From JAFGVL01 sp963662245 (GTDB lineage Bacteria; Bacteroidota; Bacteroidia; Bacteroidales; Paludibacteraceae), in contig CAXXVQ010000009.1 of assembly GCA_963662245.2 (NCBI GenBank), positions 310,001 through 374,000 of the forward strand: a stretch of DNA of 64,000 nucleotides, given 5' to 3'. Under the pieces are notes generated by a model. It saw only the letters and a program-made list of their open reading frames with translations. It was not told the origin of the DNA and ran no database searches. The position numbers and the translations under genes were made by a program. The stretch's first letter is position 1; every line of letters starts with the position of its first letter. Positions 36,591 through 46,128 of this stretch are shown here, one piece after another.

Positions 36591-37832
36591 TTATTTAGAT
36601 AACCAAAGTTCAGGATTTGTTAAGTCGGCATTTTTATAAAGCATGAAGTAAAGTTCTGTTTTGTTGTCATTTTCTTCGTCAACATAGATTTTACCTAAAG
36701 CTTCTTTTGCTTGAACTTTGCTGCCCACTTTTACATAGGTTGTAGTAAGGTTAGCATATACAGTTCTATAATTACCATGTTTAACAATTATGGCGTTATT
36801 ACTTCCCGGAATTGCAAACACCTGTGTGACTTCGCCTTCGTATACAGCGTGGGCATCACTTTGTGGTTGTGTTTTTATGTATACACCTTTGTTATTAATC
36901 TGAACATGTTGAAGTACCGGGTGTGGGTGAATTCCAAAATGTCCTGTAACAACACCTTTACAAGGCCAAGGTAATCTGCCTTTATTTTTTTCAAAACCGC
37001 CTGCAATTAAGCCTTCTTCTTTGCTCATCCCATTGCTTGTAGGTGCTGCTTGTGTGGATCCTTTTTTAGCTCTTTCGGCAGCTTCTTTTTCTTTGCGTCG
37101 TTTTTCTGCAGCAGCAATTTCTTTAGCAATTAAGTCTTCAATCTGCTTATTTAGCCTTTCTGCGTTAGCTTGTTCTTTTTTTAGTTTCTTTTTAAGGTCT
37201 TTTTCTTTTTTCGTTAAATCTGAAAGCATGCGTTGTTTAGATGCACGGTCGCTTTGTAGTTTTTGATTTTCTTTTTCCTTACCGTTTAAGACTACGGCCT
37301 TTTCTTTTTTTGCGTTAATTACCTGATTTTCTTTTTCTTTAAGTTTTACTGCAACTTGTCTTATCTGGATGGTTTGATCTTTTCTGTACTGAGAATACTG
37401 TTGTACATAGCGCCATCTGCGGTACGCTTGGCTAAAAGACTCTGATGAGAAAACAAACAGATATTGGTTGTATTTGTTTTTAAAGAAATATGCATGATAT
37501 ACTAGGTTAGCATATTCATTTTGAAGTGCTGTAAGTCTTCGTTCAAGAATCATCTTTTCTACAGTCAACTTATCAAGAGTTGCATCCATTACCGTAATCT
37601 CAGAGTTCAGAGCTTGGATTAGATTTTCCCTTTCTTGAATCTGTTTCTTTAGTACAGTAAGATTTGATACTGTCGATTTTTGATCCTTTTGAGTTTCGTT
37701 CAAAAGTTTGTTGGTAAGCTCAATATTCTTTTTTGCCTCTTGTTGTTTTCGTTTTAGTGATTTTACACTTTCTGCATTTGCAGAGCTAACAAGTACGCAA
37801 AATGAAATTAAGAATAGTATGAGATGTCTCAT
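36591..37832 (-). CDS. EnvC/NlpD-like murein hydrolase activator (degenerate M23)
   Basis: A 413-residue exported protein with signal peptide 1-20, a long coiled coil (about 22-260, Lys/Glu-rich) and a LytM/M23 domain about 285-413. The zinc ligands of active M23 peptidases are lost: the YAHL position reads YANL, the final HxH position reads ELYF, and the HxxxD motif has no Asp. This matches EnvC and NlpD, which activate amidases rather than cut peptidoglycan. It overlaps the DUF4292 gene by 4 bp and closes the dut-TPR-DUF4292-envC operon. Confidence 0.88.
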   Translation of the reverse strand: MRHLILFLISFCVLVSSANAESVKSLKRKQQEAKKNIELTNKLLNETQKDQKSTVSNLTVLKKQIQERENLIQALNSEITVMDATLDKLTVEKMILERRLTALQNEYANLVYHAYFFKNKYNQYLFVFSSESFSQAYRRWRYVQQYSQYRKDQTIQIRQVAVKLKEKENQVINAKKEKAVVLNGKEKENQKLQSDRASKQRMLSDLTKKEKDLKKKLKKEQANAERLNKQIEDLIAKEIAAAEKRRKEKEAAERAKKGSTQAAPTSNGMSKEEGLIAGGFEKNKGRLPWPCKGVVTGHFGIHPHPVLQHVQINNKGVYIKTQPQSDAHAVYEGEVTQVFAIPGSNNAIIVKHGNYRTVYANLTTTYVKVGSKVQAKEALGKIYVDEENDNKTELYFMLYKNADLTNPELWLSK

Positions 37833-38647
37833 TGCTTGTTCAGTATTATTTGATCTAGGTTTTCTATTTTAGTATATCTCGATATGTCTGCTTCATTGAT
37901 TTTTACATCCGTGTTGAAGCTCATGTTTTTTATGCTGATATTCCCCATTTGTGAACTAGGGCCTTGCATATACATGATTTTTAGTTCTTTTGGGAAAAGG
38001 ATTTGATCTGCCATCTCAAAATCTGAATATTTACAACTTAATATTGTTGTAGGAGAGATGATGTTTGCTCTAAATATTTGCCCGTTTGAGTTAATATTAA
38101 ACTCAGTGTACTGACGGTCTGTATTTGCCTTTTTAGCTTTTAGCATTACTCCGTCGGGGTATTCTTTAATCGAAAAAAGTGAGTTAACCGAATCTGCTTG
38201 TACTGTTTCTCCCGAAGCAAGAAATACTTGGTTAAATAGCAAGCCTTGCAAGTCGTAAAAGCTTATTGGCAGTTTTCCAATTATAGTTGAGTCATAGCTA
38301 GACGAAATGCATTGCTGATTGATTTTATCCAAAATAATAACCGAGTCCTTTTTAAAGTATGCTCTAACCATTTCGATGCCTAATGCAGGAATGAATGATA
38401 TTTGGATAACACTGTCCTTAATTGCTTTAATGGCAACCTTACTGCTAATAGTTTGTTGATTAAAATTAAAGCTTACAATAGCGTTATTGAAATTCAGTGT
38501 TTTAATGTCATTTGACTTTAAATTGAATGCTTTTTCTTCTTTAATTTCCGGTAATACTTCTTTCGTTATAGCTTTCTTTGTTTTACAAGCACCCAGAAAT
38601 ATACTGAAGCTCAATAGAGCAACTAAATATGTGAATTGTTTATTCAT
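37829..38647 (-). CDS. DUF4292 lipoprotein
   Basis: A 272-residue lipoprotein with signal peptide and lipobox FLGAC at about residues 17-21. The body shows the LolA/LolB-like beta pattern of DUF4292: QQTISSKVAIKAIKDSVIQI, GIEMVRAYFKKDSVIILDK, FPKELKIMY. Function is not known; the LolB-like fold suggests lipoprotein or lipid handling at the outer membrane (inference). It is placed between the TPR protein (2 bp) and the EnvC-like gene (4-bp overlap). Confidence 0.83.
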   Translation of the reverse strand: MNKQFTYLVALLSFSIFLGACKTKKAITKEVLPEIKEEKAFNLKSNDIKTLNFNNAIVSFNFNQQTISSKVAIKAIKDSVIQISFIPALGIEMVRAYFKKDSVIILDKINQQCISSSYDSTIIGKLPISFYDLQGLLFNQVFLASGETVQADSVNSLFSIKEYPDGVMLKAKKANTDRQYTEFNINSNGQIFRANIISPTTILSCKYSDFEMADQILFPKELKIMYMQGPSSQMGNISIKNMSFNTDVKINEADISRYTKIENLDQIILNKQ

Positions 38648-38649
38648 CC

Positions 38650-40398
38650 TTATTTTTCAATATATGTTTGAGTTTCAATCTTTTTTAGCAATGTTTCAGA
38701 TTTATTTCCTTGATTCACAGCTTCTTTCCACCATTTTACAGCTTCATCTGTTCTATTGTTTTTGTAAAGAATATCGCCATAATGTTCTATCACGACTGGA
38801 TTTTCTTTTCCTCCTTTATCCATCGCTTGTTCAATGTATAATAGAGCTAAGGTGTAATCCTCTTGCTGAAAAAATATCCAAGCATAAGTGTCTAGGAATG
38901 AAATGTTTTCAGGGTAAGATTTGATGGTTTGAGCACTCATGCTTTCAGCTTTCACTAAGTCCTTTTTAACTGTTGACAGGTAATATGCATAATTATTTAG
39001 CAGCATTGCGTCGCTAGGGTCATTTATGTAAGCTTCTTCATAATAAATAAATGCGCTATCCAGATTATTCTTTTCTGCCATCAAATCTGCAAGCTGTGCA
39101 TTTAACTTTGATCGTGTAGCTTTATCTTCCGAGTTAACAAGTGATAATCCTGTTTTATATGTGGTAAATGCAGAGTCTCTTTCTTCTTTTTGTATTTCGG
39201 CCAAGCCTTTGTAAATATAAAATTTAGCTGTTTGGGGGTTCGCCGTTATAGCGTCAGAAGCTGTTTTGAGCATCATGTTGGCATCATTCTGTTCTGCATA
39301 TAAGCGAATTAGTTCCATCCATACCTCTTCGTTTTTAGGGTTGATTTTTAGGATAGTATATAACGCCGGTTTCGCCTCCTCATTTCTTCTTTGTACAAGC
39401 AAGAATGTAGCATAGAATGATAGCATAGTTTCATTCTCAGGATACTGCTTTAGTAGAATTTTAAAATAGTTTTCGGCTGTTTTTATACTTTGATTCTCAA
39501 CGGATAATATCTGAGATAATAGGCTAAGTTTCTCGTCGATATTTATTTCCGGATTTATAAAAGCATCTTCAAATTGTTTGTTTGCCGTGATGGTATCACC
39601 TTCTTTCATGTAGTACTCATAATATGCAGTTATAAGCAGAACATTGTTAGGCTCAATTGCTTTCACTTCATCGTACATCTGAATAGCCTTTTTAGGTTTC
39701 TTTTCATCTAAATAAATACTTCCTCTTAATAAGCGGTATTTCATGTTAGATGGAAATTTCTCAATAATCCTGTCGATTTCCTTATTGGCTTTGTCTTTTT
39801 CCCCTAAGTCGTTGTAAAGGCGGTATTTTTCAAAAGTGATAGTTTCATTTATCCCAACGATTTTTTCAACCTTATTTAGAGATTCAATACTCTTATTTAG
39901 CTCTCCTACACGCTTGTAAAGAGATGCCAGCATGTAATCAATGTAATCTTTCTCAGGATGATTTTGGGCAATATCTTCATAGGCTTCAATTGCCGATTTA
40001 TAGTCGTTGTTTTTGATGCACAGCTCTGCAAATCCCATTTTGTACCAGCTGTTACTTTGGTCAAGTTGAGCAGCTAGAGCCATGTACTGCTTTGCGTGAT
40101 TTACATCCTGAACTAGGGAGTAAATAGTTGCAAATTCGTAGATTACGGCGCTATTTCTTGGGTTGATGTAGTAACACTCTGTTAATAAGTCGATAGCACT
40201 GTCATAATTACGAAGTTGTCTTTGACGCACAGCTTCGTAAAAATAGTAATCTAGTTTTCTTTGTTCTTGTTCAGAGATAACTAGTTTAGTGATGTTGTTT
40301 TTCTTTCTCGATGACTTTTTCTTTTTGCTGGCAGCAATGCCATTAGTAGTCAAGGATAAAAGAAGAACAATGCTTATTAACCGAATGAATTTATTCAT
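38650..40398 (-). CDS. Exported tetratricopeptide repeat protein
   Basis: A 582-residue protein with signal peptide 1-23, a short basic stretch of Lys/Ser/Arg, and then TPR units across nearly the whole chain (about 12-14 units; e.g. NSWYKMGFAELCIKNNDYKS, IDYMLASLYKRVGELNKS, AMLLNNYAYYLS). The ATG at 40398 is chosen as it begins the signal peptide; an upstream in-frame start at 40503 would overlap dut. It begins 10 bp after the dut stop. Role unknown; likely a periplasmic scaffold. Confidence 0.87.
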   Translation of the reverse strand: MNKFIRLISIVLLLSLTTNGIAASKKKKSSRKKNNITKLVISEQEQRKLDYYFYEAVRQRQLRNYDSAIDLLTECYYINPRNSAVIYEFATIYSLVQDVNHAKQYMALAAQLDQSNSWYKMGFAELCIKNNDYKSAIEAYEDIAQNHPEKDYIDYMLASLYKRVGELNKSIESLNKVEKIVGINETITFEKYRLYNDLGEKDKANKEIDRIIEKFPSNMKYRLLRGSIYLDEKKPKKAIQMYDEVKAIEPNNVLLITAYYEYYMKEGDTITANKQFEDAFINPEINIDEKLSLLSQILSVENQSIKTAENYFKILLKQYPENETMLSFYATFLLVQRRNEEAKPALYTILKINPKNEEVWMELIRLYAEQNDANMMLKTASDAITANPQTAKFYIYKGLAEIQKEERDSAFTTYKTGLSLVNSEDKATRSKLNAQLADLMAEKNNLDSAFIYYEEAYINDPSDAMLLNNYAYYLSTVKKDLVKAESMSAQTIKSYPENISFLDTYAWIFFQQEDYTLALLYIEQAMDKGGKENPVVIEHYGDILYKNNRTDEAVKWWKEAVNQGNKSETLLKKIETQTYIEK

Positions 40399-40408
40399 AA
40401 GATGTTTT

Positions 40409-40843
40409 TTATTTTTTGCCGGTGTGACCAAATCCACCTGCACCTCTTTCTGTTTCTTCAAGGATGTCAACTTCTTGCCATTTGATGTGCTCGTGAGCTG
40501 CAATTACCATTTGACAAATGCGTTCGCCATCAACAACTTCAAAAGCCTCGTTAGATAGGTTGATTAAAATGACACCAATTTCTCCTCTGTAATCAGCGTC
40601 GATTGTTCCGGGAGTGTTAAGTACAGTAATTCCTTTTTTTAGAGCCAATCCGCTGCGAGGACGAATTTGTGCTTCGTATCCTACGGGAAGTTCAATAAAT
40701 AAACCTGTAGGAATCAATTTTCGTTCCAAAGGTTGAAGTGTGATTGACTCGTCTAGGTTTGCTCTAAGGTCCATTCCGGCAGAGTGAATGGTTGCATATT
40801 CCGGTAGAGCGTGTTTTGATTTGTTTACTATCTTAACTTGCAT
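40409..40843 (-). CDS. dut: dUTP diphosphatase
   Basis: A 144-residue trimeric-type dUTPase that hydrolyses dUTP to dUMP and pyrophosphate. The five family motifs are visible: SAGMDLRAN, PRSGLALK, NTPGTIDADYRGEIGVILIN, RICQMVI, and the C-terminal RGAGGFGHTG that closes over the active site. The ATG at 40843 is fixed by the N-terminus MQVKIVNKS. It is the first gene of an envelope operon (dut-TPR-DUF4292-envC), an order also familiar from other Bacteroidota. Confidence 0.97.
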   Translation of the reverse strand: MQVKIVNKSKHALPEYATIHSAGMDLRANLDESITLQPLERKLIPTGLFIELPVGYEAQIRPRSGLALKKGITVLNTPGTIDADYRGEIGVILINLSNEAFEVVDGERICQMVIAAHEHIKWQEVDILEETERGAGGFGHTGKK

Positions 40844-40968
40844 GTTTTTGGTTTGTATTTGTTTTAAATGGCGAAAATAATCATTTTTCGGGAAGGCACT
40901 GCTTTCATTTATAAAGAATCTTATCGACAAGATTTGTTTTTATGATGATAAATGTCGCTTTTTCTTTC

Positions 40969-40998
40969 TTGTGTGCGCTTGCATATTTTTTATCTTTG
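40969..40998 (+). promoter_or_regulatory. Promoter for aroB
   Basis: TTG at 40969-40971, exactly 19 nt, then TATCTTTG at 40991-40998; 27 nt further is the ATG at 41026. It rules out the upstream in-frame ATG at 40942. Confidence 0.75.
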
Positions 40999-41025
40999 CA
41001 TCTCTTATTTAAATCCAAACTCAAA

Positions 41026-42087
41026 ATGGGAAAACAACAAGTTATTATCTGCGATAACCCAATTGCAGAATTAGAAAAGTTTATTCAAGATCAGTCGGAA
41101 GAAAGTATTTACATTCTTGCCGATCAGAATTCATATAAATTATGTTTCCCTTTGCTTGCTGTAAGTCCAAAGCTAGCAAAGGCTCGTATTCATATCATTA
41201 TGGCCGGTGATTCTCATAAAACGATTAATACTTTGTCTTCAGTTTGGGAGTTCTTAAGTAATAACGGGGCAACTAGAAAATCAATGTTAATCAACCTTGG
41301 TGGAGGTATGGTGACTGACCTTGGTGGTTTTGCAGCTTCTACTTTTAAAAGAGGCATGAAATACATCAATGTAGCTACCACTTTGCTTGGTGCTGTTGAT
41401 GCTGCTGTAGGTGGAAAAACCGGTGTGAATTTTAACGGTTTGAAAAATGAAATTGGAGCAATTAATCCTGCTGAGGCAGTTTTGATTGACACAATGTTTT
41501 TCAAAACCCTTGACCATGCCAATCTGATTTCAGGTTATGCTGAGATATTAAAGCATGCGCTAATCTATAATAAAGAGGAGTGGGCTAAAGTGGCTGCTTA
41601 TGATATGGAGAAGTTTGACCTAGATGAGTTGAAGCCTTTGCTTGCAGATTCTATTGCGGTAAAAGAGCGTATTGTTGAGGAAGATCCATTTGAGCAAGGT
41701 TTGCGTAAAGCATTAAACTTTGGTCACACGGTAGGGCATGCTTTTGAAAGTATTTCGTATGAGAAAGGAACTCCGGTATTGCATGGTTATGCTGTAGCTT
41801 GGGGTATGATTTCAGAATTATATATGTCGCACAAAATGCTTGGTTTCCCTAAAGAAACATTGATGCAAGCAGTCAATATCATTAAAGAAAATTATGGCTC
41901 ATTGGCAATTACTTGCGATGACTATGACCGACTTTATGAGCTTATGACGCATGATAAGAAAAATGATACCAAGGAAATTAACTTTACGCTTCTTGGCGAT
42001 GTTGGTGATATCAGAACTAATCAGCATGCTACACAAAAACTGATTTTTGAAAGCATAGATTTCTACCGAGATTGTGTAGGATTATAA
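41026..42087 (+). CDS. aroB: 3-dehydroquinate synthase
   Basis: A 353-residue NAD- and metal-dependent shikimate pathway enzyme that converts DAHP to 3-dehydroquinate. Signature regions include LINLGGGMVTDLGGFAAST, YINVATTLLGAVDAAVGGKT (NAD and substrate contacts), NEIGAINPAEAVLID, and the metal-binding histidines in LNFGHTVGHAFE and VLHGYAV. Length is normal. It is monocistronic and is the last core gene before the RHS island. Confidence 0.96.
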   Translation: MGKQQVIICDNPIAELEKFIQDQSEESIYILADQNSYKLCFPLLAVSPKLAKARIHIIMAGDSHKTINTLSSVWEFLSNNGATRKSMLINLGGGMVTDLGGFAASTFKRGMKYINVATTLLGAVDAAVGGKTGVNFNGLKNEIGAINPAEAVLIDTMFFKTLDHANLISGYAEILKHALIYNKEEWAKVAAYDMEKFDLDELKPLLADSIAVKERIVEEDPFEQGLRKALNFGHTVGHAFESISYEKGTPVLHGYAVAWGMISELYMSHKMLGFPKETLMQAVNIIKENYGSLAITCDDYDRLYELMTHDKKNDTKEINFTLLGDVGDIRTNQHATQKLIFESIDFYRDCVGL

Positions 42088-42094
42088 TATTGAA

Positions 42095-42133
42095 AACCCC
42101 TGCAAGTTCATTGCTTGCAGGGGTTTGTTTTTT
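42095..42133 (+). terminator. Terminator after aroB
   Basis: 12-bp stem AACCCCTGCAAG / CTTGCAGGGGTT with a short loop and a T-run at 42127-42133. It separates aroB from the island. Confidence 0.9.
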
Positions 42134-42167
42134 ATAGGTATTCCGAACGGGATGTTTTTATCATAGA

Positions 42168-42224
42168 ATGCGCCAGCGGGGGGCTATGCTCAACTCGCTG
42201 ACCGCTACACTACAACGAACAGAG
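42168..42224. repeat. Half REP (family A) plus repeat C, copy 1
   Basis: GCGCCAGCGGGG is the outer edge of a family A REP. It is followed by a 43-bp sequence (42182-42224) starting GGCTATGCTCAACTCG, which recurs at 43487-43529 with about five mismatches. Together they mark the left end of the RHS island. Confidence 0.65.
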
Positions 42225-42254
42225 GGTCAATAAACCTAACCGGAGTGCCTATTA

Positions 42255-42644
42255 TCAAAAAAATAATATGAAAAATGGCATACCAAAAGAAATAAGAATA
42301 TATAATAGTGTAAAATAAAGCCCATCTTTATTATCTTTCTCTGATTCAAACTCTTCTATAATCTTATTATGCTGTTCTTTTCTACCTAACAAAACATAGT
42401 TAAATATACCAACTGCTACTAAAAATACACCTATAAAAAGCATAACATTAGAATCAAGCTCCGGTAAATCTAACATATCTTTCTTATTCATCAAGAATAT
42501 AATTAACAACACATTCATTATGTTAACATATAATGAGAATGTAATTGTAATTACAGCATTAATATGTGCATTTTCAGACTCATCATTCTTTTTTAACCAA
42601 ATGCAATACAAATTATAATATAAACGCTTGTAAATTTTCATCAT
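42255..42644 (-). CDS. Small membrane protein, putative immunity protein of the orphan RHS tip
   Basis: A 129-residue protein with three hydrophobic segments (about 29-52, 66-86 and 108-129) and charged loops. No family is recognised. Its ATG overlaps the stop of the RHS tip gene by 4 bp (ATGA), the arrangement expected for a toxin and its immunity gene. A membrane immunity protein fits a toxin that acts in the inner membrane. Immunity function is inference from position only. Confidence 0.6.
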   Translation of the reverse strand: MMKIYKRLYYNLYCIWLKKNDESENAHINAVITITFSLYVNIMNVLLIIFLMNKKDMLDLPELDSNVMLFIGVFLVAVGIFNYVLLGRKEQHNKIIEEFESEKDNKDGLYFTLLYILISFGMPFFILFF

Positions 42645-43333
42645 TTAAATTTTGGAATGGTTGGAGGAACTACATATATATTATCATTAGGACAAACTGG
42701 ATTAACATAACCTGAAGGGTTACCTGGGAGTGGTTTCGTTAACAACATATATGATCCATATATAACTACCCCAGGAATTCCTCCAACTGCAGCAGCTCCT
42801 AAACCTACACCAAAATCAAGACCTGCTTTTTTAGCACCATCCATATCTCCTTCTCTGTATGCATCTTGCATTTGGTAAAGAGATACTGCTGAACTATAGA
42901 CAACGGCTCCACGACCAATCCACTTTGCTGCTGAACCAAATAAATTTGTTTCTCCAATTATATTGTCAATTTTAACTGTCGGTATATTATTTTTCAATGC
43001 TGCTGCTCTAACTCCAAGATTACTTTCCTGAAAAACTTTTGCTCCTGCTTGTGCCGCATCCGTTGATAAACCAATTCCCATTAACATGAATGTTTGCTTA
43101 TCACTCCCAGGGGTCAAAATACTTCTCCCACCATCTCCAGCATAAGATTTAGAGAGCTCTTTATTCCCTTGTGATTTATCTGCTAAGAAATCTAGAGCCT
43201 CATTTAGCCTCGCTCTTCCAGCTTCAGCATTAGACATACTCTCCTTCTCTTCTTCATACATTTCTTGATAAAGATTTGTATAATATCTATTTGTTTGTTT
43301 CCCATCAGGATCAATATGTATCACAGGGTTATT
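42641..43333 (-). pseudogene. Orphan RHS C-terminal tip (decapitated)
   Basis: About 230 codons that begin in mid-protein with NNPVIHIDPDGKQTNRYY, the very end of the RHS core found intact at 44060-45970. The next 50 residues match that protein's linker (RLNEALDFLADK against MLDRAQDFITSD); the rest differs. The C-terminal half is Gly/Ala-rich and hydrophobic (GVGLGAAAVGGIPGVVIYGS), as in a pore-forming hairpin. A family A repeat abuts it directly at 43334, removing the core. The only usable start is a GTG at 43324 that is really the Val of NNPV. Whether it is expressed is unknown. Confidence 0.75.
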
Positions 43334-43462
43334 CCTCGCTGGCGCAGATATTTATCTGTGCGTTAGTCGTCAGACTAAATTCTTTTACTCTCAAACAAAT
43401 CTATGATAGCATTTTCTTGTTCTATCGAACAAGGCACGGATAGATATCCGCGCCAGCCGAGG
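43334..43462. repeat. BIME-like REP pair, family A, copy A1
   Basis: 129 bp that read as identical to copy A2 (45971-46099). Left REP CCTCGCTGGCGCAGATA with a loop to TATCTGTGCG; right REP in inverted orientation, CGGATAGATATCCGCGCCAG then CCGAGG. The linker has two more palindromes: TTAGTCgtCAGACTAA and TTGTTCtatCGAACAA. Confidence 0.88.
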
Positions 43463-43529
43463 CTTCTAGCTCGAACATAGCCAGAGGCTATGCTCAACTC
43501 GTTGACCGGTAGACTACGACGAACGGAGT
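43463..43529. repeat. Repeat C, copy 2, with adjoining hairpin
   Basis: The hairpin CATAGCCagaGGCTATG (43474-43490) leads into the 43-bp repeat C (43487-43529), whose other copy is at 42182-42224. Both copies sit just after the stop of a membrane immunity-type gene. Confidence 0.6.
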
Positions 43530-44063
43530 TTAACTTCGACATATGCTACGCCTAATTATAGGGTATCCTTGTTCGACATACTCACAGTGAATACTAGGTA
43601 TTAGTTTCTCAAAATTCTGCACTAAAATCCTAGTGATGTATTGATGGCTATTGTCTTTAAAATCAATCCTGTAGTAATAAAATAATCTCCAAGATATTGA
43701 GCTAGTATATCGACTAAATTTTGACGAAGTAGCTTCAATTTTCGTAACTTTAATAATTTCATTATAATGAAATATTTTCTCATTTCCGTTTTTAGTGATT
43801 TTTATAATTTCATTCTCAGAATCAATTAATATTTTCTTTCTCTTGTCTTCTTTGTAATAATTTACATGTAGGACTAAGTTTGATACAATATTTAATAACG
43901 CTATAACTACTGTTATCCCAATTAATGGAATCGGAACAAATTTTTCATAATAAAAAAAGTATATCATTAACATAAACATTAATGATAAAAAAAGTATTAA
44001 AAACAGCATAGTACTTATGCTTGGTTTTATACATTTCCAAAATGTGACCCTATACTCTTTCAA
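43530..44063 (-). CDS. Two-TM membrane protein with PH-like domain, putative RHS immunity protein
   Basis: A 177-residue protein with two TM helices (about 14-36 and 42-66) and a soluble C-terminal domain whose strand pattern (KILIDSENEIIKITKNGNEK, FHYNEIIKVTKIE) resembles a bacterial PH/YcxB-like domain. Its start overlaps the stop of the RHS gene by 4 bp (ATGA). Position and size suggest immunity to that RHS tip; this is inference. The last residues run into repeat C, so the native end may have been altered. Confidence 0.62.
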   Translation of the reverse strand: MKEYRVTFWKCIKPSISTMLFLILFLSLMFMLMIYFFYYEKFVPIPLIGITVVIALLNIVSNLVLHVNYYKEDKRKKILIDSENEIIKITKNGNEKIFHYNEIIKVTKIEATSSKFSRYTSSISWRLFYYYRIDFKDNSHQYITRILVQNFEKLIPSIHCEYVEQGYPIIRRSICRS

Positions 44064-45970
44064 AACCCATAAATTTTACTCCAAAAACCATTCTTATTTT
44101 TTGGAGATGTATAATTATTTAATTGCACTTCAAATTCAGCCCCTTTTCTAGCTCCTGTTTCTATTGCACTTGCATATGCTCCAATTACTAGCCCAGGTAT
44201 AAAACCGGCTTCAGTATATCCTGCATACTTAAAAGCATATCCTGCTATATATGCTAAACCTGTTGTCGTAACCCTATAAGAAAATGTCATTTTATCAATA
44301 TTACTAGAACGATATTGATATAAATCACTTGATACTGACAATGCTGTGAATACATTTCCGATTCCTTTAGTATATTTTAAATCATCAGCAACATTAATCA
44401 ATGTTTGAACAACAGGATTAGAAATAACTTTTTCTGCATTTTCCATAATTTTTTCGGGAGACCAAGCAGTTGTAACTCCATCTATTGTAGGTAAACCCTT
44501 TTTAGAGGATTCACTACCGCCTCCGCCACCTTTCCCAGCATAACATTTAGAGAAATCTGAATAATCAGATGAATAATCAGATGTTATAAAGTCTTGAGCT
44601 CTATCAAGCATATCTCTTCCTTGTTCATCTGCATACATTTTCGCCTGCATCTCTTCAATCATTTCCCGACGAAGATTTGTATAATATCTATTTGTTTGTT
44701 TCCCATCAGGATCAATATGTATCACAGGATTATTCAAACAATACGCATACGGACTCACACTATAATACTTCTCCGCTAGCGGATCCACCTGCGAGAATCT
44801 CATAATAGCCGGGAACATACCACGGGCACCATAATCATACTCATCAAAACCATGCATTTCTACAAATTCTTTGCCGTTATATTTCCGGTTCTGAGTACTT
44901 GGGTTGTCACCGGTGTTGCTTGCCATAGGTAAACCGCTTGGATAATATTGAGTGCGTTGCACGGTGCTATTTGTGCTTGCACACCATACCTCACGGTTAT
45001 TTCCTAGGTGGTCACGGCGGTAGTAATACCACTGTCCATCCTTTACATAGCCCTCTGGGTTATATATTTTATCCAGAGTAGTTAGGGCTTCATCACCATG
45101 CTCAGTAGTGTATTCAAAGTTACCACAGTAGGCTGTGCCGTATTGCTCTGTAACATTAGCAGAGTAAGTTTGTTGTATAGTTTGTCCTGCTGTTAATGGT
45201 GCTGCTAGTGCTGTGACTTGAGTATAGAACTCGCTGCCAAGCTTACGCCCGTCGGCGGCATAGCGGTTTACTATCTGATGTCCGTCAGCAAATTGTACCA
45301 ACTCAGGCAAATTTAGCATATTATACTTTATGGTGACTATCTTACGGTCTAGATCTTGTGTCATATTACCGTTGGCATCGTATGCAAAATCATTTCCTGA
45401 TGTGTTGCGGTCATGGTATTCTTTTATAGAATAATAGCTTTGGGAGCTGTGATAATCAATAGCAGATAATAGTTGGTTTCCATTGTAGTCAAATTGTATA
45501 TAATCACATTCATAAGGACTATAAGTTCTACGAAGAAAAGGGTTTCCCACATAAACCTCCTGATAAGGATCAAATGAATATCTATGAATGCCAGTAACAT
45601 TTCCCATCTTATTATAATAAAAGGATTCACCCCCATATTTTTGTATTTGGCCATCTTGGTATAGCTCTGACTCCTTAAGTCTATTTAAGTTATCATACGC
45701 ATAAAGATAACCTTTAGTTTTATTATTATATGTCCATGTAGAATATGCTATATTCCCATTATTACATGCTGTAGCCCCACTCGGTAAATTATCGTTATAA
45801 TATAGATTTTCCTCAAAGTCACCGCTTTTAAGTCGGGTTGCCCAGTTGCGTATATTATAGTCTGTTTCTTCAGTGTCAGCTCCACTATGCCTTTTTTTGC
45901 TTATTAAACGACCAAACTCGTCGTAGCTGTTTGTGGCTAGCGTAATGGTATTGTTGTCATTAAGTTTATA
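44060..45970 (-). pseudogene. RHS repeat protein, 3' part with toxin tip (5' end lost)
   Basis: The frame is open for 636 codons, well beyond the first ATG at 45607. Upstream translation gives more RHS/YD repeats (NSYDEFGRLISKKRH, YAYDNLNRLKESELY). It stops exactly where repeat A2 begins at 45971, and no start lies before that edge. The RHS core is complete at its C-terminal end: YYRRDHLGNNREV, YDYGARGMFPAIMRFSQVDP, and NNPVIHIDPDG. The tip (about 190 residues) carries a Gly-rich hydrophobic stretch, AGFIPGLVIGAYASA. Full RHS proteins are far longer and have an export region, so this copy is 5'-truncated; internal initiation at 45607 cannot be excluded. Confidence 0.85.
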
Positions 45971-46099
45971 CCTCGCTGGCGCAGATATTTATCTGTGCGT
46001 TAGTCGTCAGACTAAATTCTTTTACTCTCAAACAAATCTATGATAGCATTTTCTTGTTCTATCGAACAAGGCACGGATAGATATCCGCGCCAGCCGAGG
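45971..46099. repeat. BIME-like REP pair, family A, copy A2
   Basis: 129 bp reading identical to A1. It interrupts the RHS frame on one side and lies 30 bp from the end of the RAYT gene on the other. Confidence 0.88.
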
Positions 46100-46128
46100 G
46101 CATTGCTTGTAAAGCAAACAAAAATAAA

